A DNA stretch of 40,234 nt from Phycisphaerae bacterium (GTDB taxonomy: Bacteria > Planctomycetota > Phycisphaerae > UBA1845 > UTPLA1): NCBI GenBank assembly GCA_016935885.1, contig JAFGQA010000143.1, positions 1 to 40,234 on the forward strand. The letters run 5' to 3'. Positions 32,621 to 40,234 of this stretch are shown here, in pieces. The position numbers were made by a program, and so were the translations under genes. The notes beneath the pieces are model-generated. The model did no database searches. It saw nothing but the letters and a program-made list of their open reading frames with translations, and was not told where the DNA came from. The stretch's first letter is position 1. Every line of letters starts with the position of its first letter.

Positions 32621-33048
32621 ACGCCGCCGTCATTGACGATCTCGCCAAGGGCGGCTCCGCTCCTACATGGCCCCCCTACCGCGAAACCCGTAAGTGGAGA
32701 CAAGACGCGACCCGCTCCTGCTCCCGGCCGCTTGCGATTGCCCTTCGTTTGCGACGGAACCGATACATGGTCGTTTTGCGGTGCCGGCGCTTTCTGGTAC
32801 GATAGGGAAGATCAGTCCTAGTACCGCGTTTCACAGGAAACGCGACTACGATTGCTGGACCGAGAATCCCTTCTCGGTCCTGAAGCCGGTGCCGAGAAAG
32901 GACTCTCGGCAGAGCGTACAGTCGTTCTATTTGTGAAACGCCGTACTAGGATGCTCTCAAGCCAATGCACGTCCGCCGGCACCGGGCCGGTGCGTGGATA
33001 GCTCCGTCGTGGCGAGCCAAGCCCATCACGGACAAAAGGGAATAGGAA
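32621..33048. other. Intergenic region with a MITE-like element
   Basis: No gene is supported. Most of the right half is the element at 32817-32950. GGTACGATAGG near 32796-32806 could contain a -10 box (TACGAT), but no convincing -35 is present. Confidence 0.5.
32817..32950. mobile_element. 134-bp MITE-like element carrying a family B hairpin doublet
   Basis: The terminal inverted repeats are CCTAGTACCGCGTTTCACA (32817-32835) and, on the minus strand, CCTAGTACGGCGTTTCACA (32932-32950), matching at 18 of 19 positions. Inside are hairpin GGACCGAGAA/TTCTCGGTCC around TCCC (32857-32880) and hairpin GCCGAGA/TCTCGGC around AAGGAC (32891-32910). It is non-coding and far too short for a transposase. 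No clear target-site duplication is visible in the immediate flanks. Confidence 0.7.
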
Positions 33049-35448
33049 ATGATGATGAAGAAAGCGCCCCGATCATTCACTCTTGCCGTTGCGGCATCCA
33101 TCCTTGTCGCCGTGGTCACGACATCCTTAGCGGATCCGCCCAGTTCCTTCGATCTGCGAGACGTCGGCGGTGAAAACTACGTGAGTTCGGTCAAGAGCCA
33201 GATCGATGGCACGTGCTGGTGTCATGGGATCATGGCCGCGATCGAGGGCAACCTTCTGATGACCGGCAACTGGGCGGCTGCCGGCGAGAGCGGTGAGCCC
33301 AATCTGGCGGAGTATCACCTCGACTGGTGGAACGGCTTCAACCAGCACAACAATGACGACAGGGATCCTCCGTCAGGCGGCGGGCTTGCGGTGCACCAAG
33401 GTGGTGACTACCGAGTGGGCTCCGCCTATCTCACGCGCGGCGAGGGGGCGGTGCGTGATGTGGATGGGCAGTCCCACACGCCGGCGCCGCCGAGGTCCGA
33501 TCCCAGTTGGCATTACTACTACCCGCGGGACATCGAGTGGTACGTGGCCGAGTCCGACCTGAGCAACATCGACCTGATCAAGCAGAAGATCATGGACGAA
33601 GGCGTCATGGGAACGTGCATGTGCTACAGCAGCTCGTTCATCCACAGCTACGGGACGTACTACGCGCACTATCAACCACCCAGCGATTCCAACGATCCGA
33701 ATCACGCCATTGCCATCGTGGGCTGGGACGACAACAAGGTCACAGCGGCACCTGAGAACGGCGCCTGGCTGTGCAAGAACAGTTGGGGCGACTGGGGCCC
33801 GGAACACGGCTTCTTCTGGATATCGTACTACGACAAGTGGTGCTGCCAGCATCCCGAGATGGGGGCCGTTTCGTTCCAGGACGTTGAGCCCAAGGCGTAC
33901 GATCACATCTACTACCACGACTATCATGGCTGGCGCGACACGAAGACGGACTGCTCCGAAGCATTCAACGCCTTCACCGGCGCGGAGGGGGAGGTCCTGA
34001 CGTCAGTGAGCTTCTTCACGGCCGTGGATGGCGTGACGTACACGGTGAAGATCTACGACCGCTTCGAAGGCGGCGTCCTACTGGACGAGCTTTGCACGGA
34101 GACCGGAACGATCGATTACACCGGATTTCATACCATAGACCTGGGAACGCCTGTCTTGCTGGCCGATGGCGACGAGTTTTACATCTACGTGCAACTGTCG
34201 GCGGGCGGCCACCCGTTTGACCGGACGTCGGACGTTCCTGTCTTGCTGGGCGCGAGGTATCGCACCATCGTCGAGTCGGCCGCCAGCCGCGGTGAGAGCT
34301 ACTACTGGAGCGGCTCAAGCTGGGAGGATTTGTACGACTTCGCCTTCAGCGACCCGTCATGGGACCACACGGCGAACTTCTGCATCAAGGGCTTGGCGGT
34401 CGAGACGGGTCTCCGCGTAACCCCGGCTGACGGTTTCCTTTCAGAGGGACCGGCGGGCGGCCCGTTCGCGCCATCCAGCACGGTGTACCAATTGGAGAAC
34501 ATCTCGAACGTGCCCGTGGACTACGAGGTGACCGGGGACCAGACCGCCCCGTGGGTAAGCCTTTCCGGCGATACGGCCGGCACGCTCCAGCCGCTCGAGA
34601 CCGCCGATGTGACCGTGGAGATCAACAGTGATGCCGATCTCCTGCCCGATGGTGCCCATGTCGCCACTGTCCAGTTCACCAACACAACCGACCATATCGG
34701 CGACACGGTCCGGCAGGTTGTGGTTGCCGTCGGTGATTCCTCGCTGCAAGAAGAGTGGACGCTCGACACCGATCCAGGTTGGAGCACGCAGATGGATTGG
34801 ACCTGGGGCGAGCCGACGGGCGGCGGCGGCTCGCACGGTGGGCCCGATCCAAGGGCGGACCAAGTCCACACGGGCAGCCATGTGTATGGGTACAACCTCG
34901 CCGGCGACTATTCAAACAACCTGCCGGAAACGCACCTGACCAGCACGGCTATCGACTGCACGGGCCTGTACAACGTGCGCCTGGGCTTCTGGCGGTGGCT
35001 GGGGGTCGAGCAGCCGAGCTATGACCATGCGTACGTGCGGGTCAGCAACGACTGCGTCAACTGGACGACGGTTTGGGAGAACGACGCGGAGATCGCCGAC
35101 ACGAGTTGGCACGAGATGGACCTGGACATCTCGGCCGTGGCCGACAACCAGCCGACTGTTTATCTGCGGTGGACTATGGGCACCACCGACGAGGGCTGGA
35201 CGTACTGCGGCTGGAACATTGATGACATTGAGATCCGGGGAATCGCCGAGACATCCGCGTGCGTCGATCCCGCCGATGGCGACATGGACGGTGACGGCGA
35301 TACCGACGGTGCCGACATCCAACCATTCATCAACGCGATGCTCGGCACGCCGACGCTGAGCGACATCTGCCACGGCGATTTCGACGGCACGAGCGGCCTC
35401 GACGTCGGCGACGTCAACGGGATGGTAGCCGCGCTGCTTGTGCCATAA
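33049..35448 (+). CDS. Exported C1A (papain-like) cysteine peptidase with dockerin-like tail
   Basis: A 799-residue exported protein with a signal peptide (residues 1-28, FTLAVAASILVAVVTT). The papain-like domain has Cys56 in QIDGTCWCHG, His219 in PNHAIAIVGWDDN and Asn244 in CKNSWGDWG, so a catalytic triad is present. About 285-400 resembles the lectin-like domain often paired with bacterial C1A peptidases (CSEAFNAFTGAEGEVLTSVSF). About 465-565 is a BACON-like beta-sandwich, and about 570-740 a jelly-roll-like region. The tail DGDMDGDGDTDGADIQPFI and GDFDGTSGLDVGDVNGMVAAL is dockerin-like, typical of planctomycete secreted proteins. Three ATGs stand in tandem; 33049 is taken. The substrate is unknown, and the tail may be a sorting or binding module. 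Confidence 0.9.
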   Translation: MMMKKAPRSFTLAVAASILVAVVTTSLADPPSSFDLRDVGGENYVSSVKSQIDGTCWCHGIMAAIEGNLLMTGNWAAAGESGEPNLAEYHLDWWNGFNQHNNDDRDPPSGGGLAVHQGGDYRVGSAYLTRGEGAVRDVDGQSHTPAPPRSDPSWHYYYPRDIEWYVAESDLSNIDLIKQKIMDEGVMGTCMCYSSSFIHSYGTYYAHYQPPSDSNDPNHAIAIVGWDDNKVTAAPENGAWLCKNSWGDWGPEHGFFWISYYDKWCCQHPEMGAVSFQDVEPKAYDHIYYHDYHGWRDTKTDCSEAFNAFTGAEGEVLTSVSFFTAVDGVTYTVKIYDRFEGGVLLDELCTETGTIDYTGFHTIDLGTPVLLADGDEFYIYVQLSAGGHPFDRTSDVPVLLGARYRTIVESAASRGESYYWSGSSWEDLYDFAFSDPSWDHTANFCIKGLAVETGLRVTPADGFLSEGPAGGPFAPSSTVYQLENISNVPVDYEVTGDQTAPWVSLSGDTAGTLQPLETADVTVEINSDADLLPDGAHVATVQFTNTTDHIGDTVRQVVVAVGDSSLQEEWTLDTDPGWSTQMDWTWGEPTGGGGSHGGPDPRADQVHTGSHVYGYNLAGDYSNNLPETHLTSTAIDCTGLYNVRLGFWRWLGVEQPSYDHAYVRVSNDCVNWTTVWENDAEIADTSWHEMDLDISAVADNQPTVYLRWTMGTTDEGWTYCGWNIDDIEIRGIAETSACVDPADGDMDGDGDTDGADIQPFINAMLGTPTLSDICHGDFDGTSGLDVGDVNGMVAALLVP

Positions 35449-35460
35449 GGGAGAGCCGCC

Positions 35461-35487
35461 TGAGAAGCTGTTTCAGGACTGTGGCAC
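35461..35487 (+). repeat. Repeat-end motif, second locus
   Basis: TGAGAAGCTGTTTCAGGAC followed by TGTGGCAC matches 15849-15875 at 24 of 27 bases. No mirrored partner was found close by, so this may be a truncated copy. Confidence 0.55.
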
Positions 35488-35720
35488 CCGGTGATGATGC
35501 CGTATTGACAACGCGACGGATCGTTGGGAGTCGCGCAGGAATAACGTAAACGGTTGACCCGCCTGCCTGCGGGCAGGTCCGCCAAACGGCAAGCCGGCGG
35601 CCTCCGATTCTGGGTACCCCGGGCGGCTTTCCCGCCGGTGCGGTCTCTCCAACGGGCGCTTGAGGCACACTCCCAAGCAGTCACGGACTCGTTGTGGCCG
35701 GCCCGTGGGCGCCTCCCGGC

Positions 35721-35750
35721 TTGATCGAATCGGGCAGTGTCGGTTATACT
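35721..35750 (+). promoter_or_regulatory. Possible promoter for the C25 peptidase gene
   Basis: TTGATC (35721-35726) and TATACT (35745-35750) are 18 bases apart. The -10 matches the consensus at five of six positions. A transcript from here would have a leader of about 390 bases containing the family A hairpin doublet. Confidence 0.35.
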
Positions 35751-35812
35751 GTGTGTACTGGGAGCTGCTCCTTAGCACTACATCGCAAGGTCGTCGCAGT
35801 GGAGTCTCAAGA

Positions 35813-35889
35813 GAGCCCCCGACCTTGGTCGGGGGGCACGCTCAAACGGGCTGCACAGCCACCCCCCGACCAAAGTCGGGGCCCCTTGG
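35813..35889. repeat. REP/BIME-like hairpin doublet, family A, copy 2
   Basis: The left hairpin has arms CCCCCGACC and GGTCGGGGG with a TT loop, identical to the left hairpin at 1956-1980. The right hairpin is CCCCCCGACCAAAGTCGGGG. The pair is separated by about 24 bases, as in copy 1. Confidence 0.75.
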
Positions 35890-36141
35890 ACCCAATGACC
35901 AACTACTTTGCGCTGTAGGATTAGGATGGTGGCAAGAACAAGGCGGGATGGCTCTTTGGCGCCCGAGCAAGCTGCCGCCTGATCCACGTGCCATAATGGA
36001 AACTGGGGCTCCGCGCGGGGCTTTTCGTCAACGGACCACCTCGCTGCAGAGCAGTTCCCGGAGATCACGGCCGGCGGGGCAACGCGGCGCGTCGTCGGCG
36101 CAAAGCACTCCCTGATATCGCCTTCGGAGGAGAAAACGATC

Positions 36142-39100
36142 ATGTGGACACCAAGCCAAAGCAGTCAAGCGTGGGGACGCGTTCTGATCGTAGCCGGTCT
36201 GCTGGTCACCGTTGTGTCGAGCGTGGCCGCCGGCCAGGACTGGCACCGGGGATCTGACGGCCGCGGGACGGGAAACTACCTCATCGTCACGGCCGAGGAC
36301 TACGCCGGCTCGGCGCCGTTGACCCAGTTTGCCAACGCCAAGGCGGCGATGGGCTTCACGGTGACGACCTACGTGGCGTCCAACGGTACGAGCCGCAGCG
36401 ACATCAAGACGTACATCGAGGGCTGGTACACGCCTGCCGTGAACAACTATGTTCTGATTGTCGGTGACACCGCTGGCACGGGAAGCGCAACCGCGAACAC
36501 GATCCCGCACTGGGTCGGCGGCGGCAGCCGCACGGCGACCACCGACCTGCCCTACGCCTGCATGGACGCGGGTGACGACTGGTATCCGGAGATCTTCCTG
36601 GGCCGCTTCTCCGTCACGTCTGTGAGCATGTTGCAGGATGTTGTGGACAAGAGCCTGCTCGTCGAGTCCGGCAACTTCAGCGACCCGGACTACGTCAAGC
36701 GAGCGGCGTTCCTGGCGACGGACGATTCAACCGCCCAGGCTGAGCAGACGCACGACTGGGTGATCGCGAACTACATGGATCCGGCCGACTTCGTCAGCAC
36801 GAAGATATACGCTGCACAGGATGGAGACACCTCCGATGTGACGGCCGCGGTCAACGCGGGCAGCCTCTTCACGGTGTACATGGGTCACAGCAGCTCGAGC
36901 GGTTGGTGGGCGCCGTCGTTCACCCAGACCAACGTTTCAGCCCTCAGCAACGATGGGCTGTACGGCCTGGTAATGGGCTGGTCCTGCAACACCTCCCATT
37001 TCGACTACACAGAGTGCTGCGGCGAGACGTGGCTCCGCGAGGCAAACAAGGGCGCAGCCGCGTACCTGTCCGCATCGGACTACATCTGGTGGTCAACCGT
37101 CCAGGACTGGGAATCGTCCCGTAGGATGGAGAAGTACTTCTTCGAATCCTTCTTCGTTGATGACATCTGGGAGGTGGGCCCCGCCTGGCAGGCCGCGTTG
37201 TGGCGCCTCCTGTACGACCCCGACTTCGGCCCCACGCACGATCACACACGCAACATCTTCGAGGAGTTCGTCCTGCTGGGCGACCCGGCGTTGCTGCTGC
37301 CGCAGGGCGAGGGTTTCACGCTCGAGGCGAGCCCGCCCTCGCACGATTTGTGCTGCCCCCCGGACGACGAGGCCGTCTACACCATCCAAGTCGGCCAGAT
37401 GGGTGATTTCTCCGAGGTGGTCGCACTGAACGTCACCGGTGAACCGTCGGGAGCAACTGTCGATTTCGACGTCAACACCCAGGTGCCGCCTTTCACGTCG
37501 GTGATGACCATCGGCAATCTCAGCGGCGCCGCGGCCGATGCCTACAATATCATTATCACGGGCACGGCCACGTCGATGGAGCGATCGACCAACGTGGCGT
37601 TGAACATAGCCAACGACGTTCCGGCGGACGTCACGCTGCTCGACCCGACAAATGGGGAGACCGGCGTGGATCTTGAGCCCGAGTTGAGCTGGTCGGCGTC
37701 GCCGGAAGCCCTCGAGTACGACTTGCAGATAGCGACCGATGCCGGCTTTACGAACATCGTCTACAGCACGACGGTTCCCGGCACCAGCCACACCGTTGGT
37801 ACGACGCTCGATATGTTGAGCGTGTACCACTGGCACGTGCGGGCCGTCAACGAGTGTGGTGACAGCGACTACTCGGCGGCCTTCAGCTTCACGACGGTCA
37901 ACATGGTGATGCCCGCCTACTACGACATGCTCAACGGCGAGAGTGGCACGTACACCTACTATGATGACGACTACGACGGCGACGGCGACAACACCCAGCC
38001 CCTCGCGCAGCTCAGCAAGGGGCTTGGCGACCTGACCAACGGCGTCATCGCCACGGGCCACTGGAACCAGACGTCCGGACCGTACGTTGGCTGGAACACC
38101 GTCGACCCGACCATCACCTTCCACTTTGCCGAGCCGGTCAACATCGAGACGGTCACGCTCTATCTGGATGATGCCGGCGGCGGCGGCGGCGTCGATGTTC
38201 CCGTAGACGTGACGATCAGTATGAGCGGCGACACGATGGTGTTCCCGGGCTACGACCCGCCCGGCGACGGACCGTTCGCCTTCACCTGCTCCGAGCTGGG
38301 CATGTCCGGCGACACGCTCGACCTGACGCTGGCCGACTACACCAGCACGGGTTACAGCTTCATGATGCTGAGTGAGGTCGAGTTCTTCGGCGGGCCCGAC
38401 ACGGGCGCCTGCTGCGATGGCGTGGACTGCACGATCATGACCGAGGCGAATTGCCTTGCCGCTGAGGGCGTGTACGAGGGCGACGGCACAGCCTGCGATC
38501 CGAACCCCTGCGGCGGCCCCTCCGACCCGACGTGCCTGATCATCAGCGAGGTGGTCATGGGCCACGAAAGCGGAGACTGCCCCAAGTGGATCGAGATCAC
38601 CAACACGGGCCTTGATGACTTCATGTTCACCGAAGGCGGCATCATCATCCAGGAGAAGAGTGACACCGATGTCGATGTGGACGTCGATCTGTCCGGGAAC
38701 GTCATCCTTGCCGGCCAAGCTTACGTCGTCAACTCGAACTACGGGTGCACCGGCGCGTTCCAGGGGATCTACGGCTTCGACGCCGACTTGTACACGGGCG
38801 AGACCTTCGGCGACGGCGATGACCGTTACATCCTGACCGACGCGGCCGACGGTTCTAGCCTGCTGGACATCTACGGCGAGTTCGGCGTGGACGGCACGGG
38901 TCAACCTTGGGAGTACACCAGCGGCTATTCCTACCGTCTATCCGGCTACAACATGGGTAACGGCGGGGTCTTCGCCGCCGATGAGTGGTTCTTCGGCGGC
39001 GTGGACAGCCTGTCAGGCGGCGATCCCACACAACTCCTTCTGGCCTACACCACCCCGAAGGTCCATGTGTACGACTACAGCTGCCACGCCGGTGACATGA

Positions 39101-39279
39101 ACTGCGACGACGAGGTGAACGGTCTGGACATCGCGGCCTTTGTATTGGCCGTCCTTGATCCGACCGCGTACGGCGTCGCCTATCCAGGATGCAACATTCT
39201 CAACGGCGATTTCACGGGCGGGGGAGACGTGGACGAGTTGGACATCGAGCCGTTCGTGATCTTGCTCGTGAGCGATTAG
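36142..39279 (+). CDS. Exported gingipain-like C25 cysteine peptidase with dockerin-like tail
   Basis: The 1045-residue protein has a signal peptide (about 12-32, GRVLIVAGLLVTVVSSVAAG). The peptidase C25 domain (about 48-390) begins NYLIVTAEDY and has the catalytic pair His249 (VYMGHSSSSGW) and Cys282 (GWSCNTSHFDY), 33 residues apart as in gingipain R. After it come a beta-sandwich region (about 400-490), a fibronectin-III-like domain (about 495-585), a cysteine-rich GACCDGVDC repeat (about 754-790), a lamin-tail-like domain (about 795-960, LIISEVVMGHESGDCPKWIEI) and a dockerin-like tail (GDMNCDDEVNGLDIAAFVLA, then DFTGGGDVDELDIEPFV). ATG 36142 has GGAGGAG 9 bases upstream. Its role, nutrient proteolysis or processing of surface proteins, is unknown. 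Confidence 0.92.
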   Translation: MWTPSQSSQAWGRVLIVAGLLVTVVSSVAAGQDWHRGSDGRGTGNYLIVTAEDYAGSAPLTQFANAKAAMGFTVTTYVASNGTSRSDIKTYIEGWYTPAVNNYVLIVGDTAGTGSATANTIPHWVGGGSRTATTDLPYACMDAGDDWYPEIFLGRFSVTSVSMLQDVVDKSLLVESGNFSDPDYVKRAAFLATDDSTAQAEQTHDWVIANYMDPADFVSTKIYAAQDGDTSDVTAAVNAGSLFTVYMGHSSSSGWWAPSFTQTNVSALSNDGLYGLVMGWSCNTSHFDYTECCGETWLREANKGAAAYLSASDYIWWSTVQDWESSRRMEKYFFESFFVDDIWEVGPAWQAALWRLLYDPDFGPTHDHTRNIFEEFVLLGDPALLLPQGEGFTLEASPPSHDLCCPPDDEAVYTIQVGQMGDFSEVVALNVTGEPSGATVDFDVNTQVPPFTSVMTIGNLSGAAADAYNIIITGTATSMERSTNVALNIANDVPADVTLLDPTNGETGVDLEPELSWSASPEALEYDLQIATDAGFTNIVYSTTVPGTSHTVGTTLDMLSVYHWHVRAVNECGDSDYSAAFSFTTVNMVMPAYYDMLNGESGTYTYYDDDYDGDGDNTQPLAQLSKGLGDLTNGVIATGHWNQTSGPYVGWNTVDPTITFHFAEPVNIETVTLYLDDAGGGGGVDVPVDVTISMSGDTMVFPGYDPPGDGPFAFTCSELGMSGDTLDLTLADYTSTGYSFMMLSEVEFFGGPDTGACCDGVDCTIMTEANCLAAEGVYEGDGTACDPNPCGGPSDPTCLIISEVVMGHESGDCPKWIEITNTGLDDFMFTEGGIIIQEKSDTDVDVDVDLSGNVILAGQAYVVNSNYGCTGAFQGIYGFDADLYTGETFGDGDDRYILTDAADGSSLLDIYGEFGVDGTGQPWEYTSGYSYRLSGYNMGNGGVFAADEWFFGGVDSLSGGDPTQLLLAYTTPKVHVYDYSCHAGDMNCDDEVNGLDIAAFVLAVLDPTAYGVAYPGCNILNGDFTGGGDVDELDIEPFVILLVSD

Positions 39280-39333
39280 TGTCCGTGTTGCATCAAGTAG
39301 AGTTCGCTGAGGGCGCGGAGTGTTATTCGAGTA

Positions 39334-39352
39334 CCACCCGTAGCACGGGTGG
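39334..39352 (+). terminator. Possible terminator hairpin after the C25 gene
   Basis: CCACCCGT, the loop AGC and ACGGGTGG form a perfect 8-bp stem 55 bases after the stop codon. There is no following T-run. Confidence 0.4.
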
Positions 39353-39374
39353 ATTGAGGAAGGTCCGTTGAAAT

Positions 39375-39390
39375 CTTGACATATGTCAAG
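39375..39390. promoter_or_regulatory. Perfect 16-bp palindrome upstream of acpS
   Basis: CTTGACATATGTCAAG is its own reverse complement and contains a consensus -35 TTGACA. It lies about 54 bases before the acpS ATG. No good -10 follows at the right distance. It may be an operator for a dimeric regulator overlapping the acpS promoter. Confidence 0.45.
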
Positions 39391-39443
39391 AAGCCAATAA
39401 CGAGTCTGACCGTGCCGTCTGCCGACGCGACCGCGACCGTCCC

Positions 39444-39827
39444 ATGAAGATCATCGCCCACGGTATCGACCTGATCGAGTGCCAGCGCGTCGAGCACGTC
39501 TGGCGGCAGCATCCCGAGCGGTTCCTCGCACGGATCCTCACACCGGCGGAACGCCGCTATTGCGAGCGGAGGAAGAACCCCCTCCCCAACATCGCCGGCC
39601 GGTTTGCCGCCAAGGAGGCCGTCATGAAGGTCCTCGGCACCGGTTGGCGCGGGCAGATTGCCTGGACCGACATCGAAGTGACAAACGACAAGGCCGGCCA
39701 ACCCCACGTAACACTGTCCGGCCATTCACGGCTGGTTGCCAGAGAACTGGGCATTTCCCGGATTCTCCTTTCGATCACACACACGGAGAACTACGCCGCC
39801 GCCAGTGCCATCGCGATAGGCGAGTGA
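39444..39827 (+). CDS. acpS: Holo-[acyl-carrier-protein] synthase
   Basis: This cytoplasmic phosphopantetheinyl transferase moves 4'-phosphopantetheine from coenzyme A to the acyl carrier protein, activating fatty acid synthesis. The 127-residue length is normal. Family motifs are intact: GIDLIEC at 7-13 with the metal-binding Asp9, and GRFAAKEAVMKVLG at 52-65 with Glu58 and Lys57. The C-terminal SITHTENYAAASAIA corresponds to the usual SISHxxxYA region. ATG 39444 begins MKIIAHGIDL as expected; no strong Shine-Dalgarno sequence is seen. It is monocistronic here, with a palindrome upstream. Confidence 0.95.
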   Translation: MKIIAHGIDLIECQRVEHVWRQHPERFLARILTPAERRYCERRKNPLPNIAGRFAAKEAVMKVLGTGWRGQIAWTDIEVTNDKAGQPHVTLSGHSRLVARELGISRILLSITHTENYAAASAIAIGE

Positions 39828-40234
39828 ACCGGCAGCGGCCGAAGATGCCCTGACGAACGACGATGAAACCAGGAGCCAGCGGCCCCGGCCGGTAGTATGA
39901 GGAAGGGCCCTGAAACGGGCCGGCAATCAGTGCCGGACGGATGGCACTTTCGGAGCCGCAGAGAAGCGACGTCCGGGGGGGGCATTGCAGACGTCCGGCT
40001 CGGCCCGGACGGTCGCTCCCGGCGCCCAGACCCCGTCCCGCTTCTGCCTCGCGCCGTGCCGTTTCCGATTGCGCGCGTCAACCCCCGTCCCGTTGTCGAT
40101 TGCGCACAGCTACGTGGCACGCAAAAGAAAAAGTGGCGCAAACCGCTGGGGGCGAAACGGAATGGAAAACCGCGTTTTTGGCTATGCCAGGGGCGATTCT
40201 GGGGGTATTGCGGATATTGGCTATCGTGGCGGAA
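39828..40234. other. Right-end region without a supported gene
   Basis: It contains GC-rich inverted motifs (GGGCC...GGGCC near 39906-39922) and two CGATTGCGC-containing direct repeats near 40068-40105. A frame opens at ATG 40162 (MENRVFGYARGDSGG...) and runs off the window. GGGGGCG precedes it, but the coding case is weak. Confidence 0.35.

Larger units (their letters stand above)
35449..36141. other. Repeat-bearing region upstream of the C25 peptidase gene
   Basis: No supported gene. It contains the end motif TGAGAAGCTGT-type (35461-35487), GC-rich partial inverted repeats (about 35580-35640), a possible promoter (35721-35750) and a family A doublet (35813-35889). Confidence 0.55.

Noticed and set aside
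37093..38904. A 603-codon open frame on the minus strand opposite the C25 peptidase gene.
   Set aside because: It is the antisense shadow of a well-supported coding gene; its valine/arginine/histidine-rich composition is typical of such shadows.
40162..40234. A gene start at ATG 40162 running off the window.
   Set aside because: Only 24 codons are visible, with a weak upstream signal and no recognisable sequence; mentioned in the end-region entry only.

Overview
The window looks like chromosomal DNA of a GC-rich planctomycete-like bacterium (Planctomycetota, class unresolved). This is inferred from an archaeal/eukaryotic-type prolyl-tRNA synthetase, a eukaryote-like (GH13_8) branching enzyme, exported proteins ending in dockerin-like GDMNCD...DIxxFV tails, a giant TPR protein beside ExbB/ExbD, and intergenic regions packed with short dispersed hairpin repeats. 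No transposase, phage gene, CRISPR array, rRNA or tRNA was seen.

Layout: the 3' end of a plus-strand gene (1-58) faces a minus-strand nuoABC cluster (complex I; 92-1714). A repeat-bearing gap leads to proS (2503-4026), which converges on a heparinase II/III-like lyase gene (4157-6964, minus). Next are two tandem exported TldD/PmbA-family proteins (7815-11378): the first keeps the metal ligands and the second has lost all of them. A blaI-type repressor with a promoter/operator region precedes an M56 (BlaR1-like) membrane peptidase with an unusual C-terminal half (12054-15708). Then comes a candidate envelope energy-transduction module: an exported 1057-residue TPR protein, ExbB/TolQ, ExbD/TolR, and, across a repeat-filled gap, a 1089-residue membrane protein joining a TolB-like PD40 propeller to a TonB/TolA-like SxxxH helix (16309-24625). 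A glgB-like gene (minus) and a GNAT acetyltransferase gene follow, then dnaA with a possible origin upstream (28201-30030). A 1-kb repeat field leads to three exported peptidases: HtrA/DegP-like, papain-like C1A and gingipain-like C25, the last two with dockerin-like tails (31028-39279). The window ends with acpS (39444-39827) and a gene-poor tail.

Working together: nuoA, nuoB and nuoC are packed for coupled translation. The BlaI/M56 pair looks self-regulated through a palindrome overlapping its own promoter. ExbB and ExbD should form a proton-driven stator, and the propeller protein has the topology expected of its energized partner. The right third is devoted to exported proteolysis and protein quality control.

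Most intergenic space belongs to at least six families of dispersed inverted repeats that recur across the window, often in opposite orientations. One copy sits inside a 134-bp MITE-like element with 19-bp terminal inverted repeats. Family names and motif positions were read from the sequence by eye; no database search or structure prediction was run.
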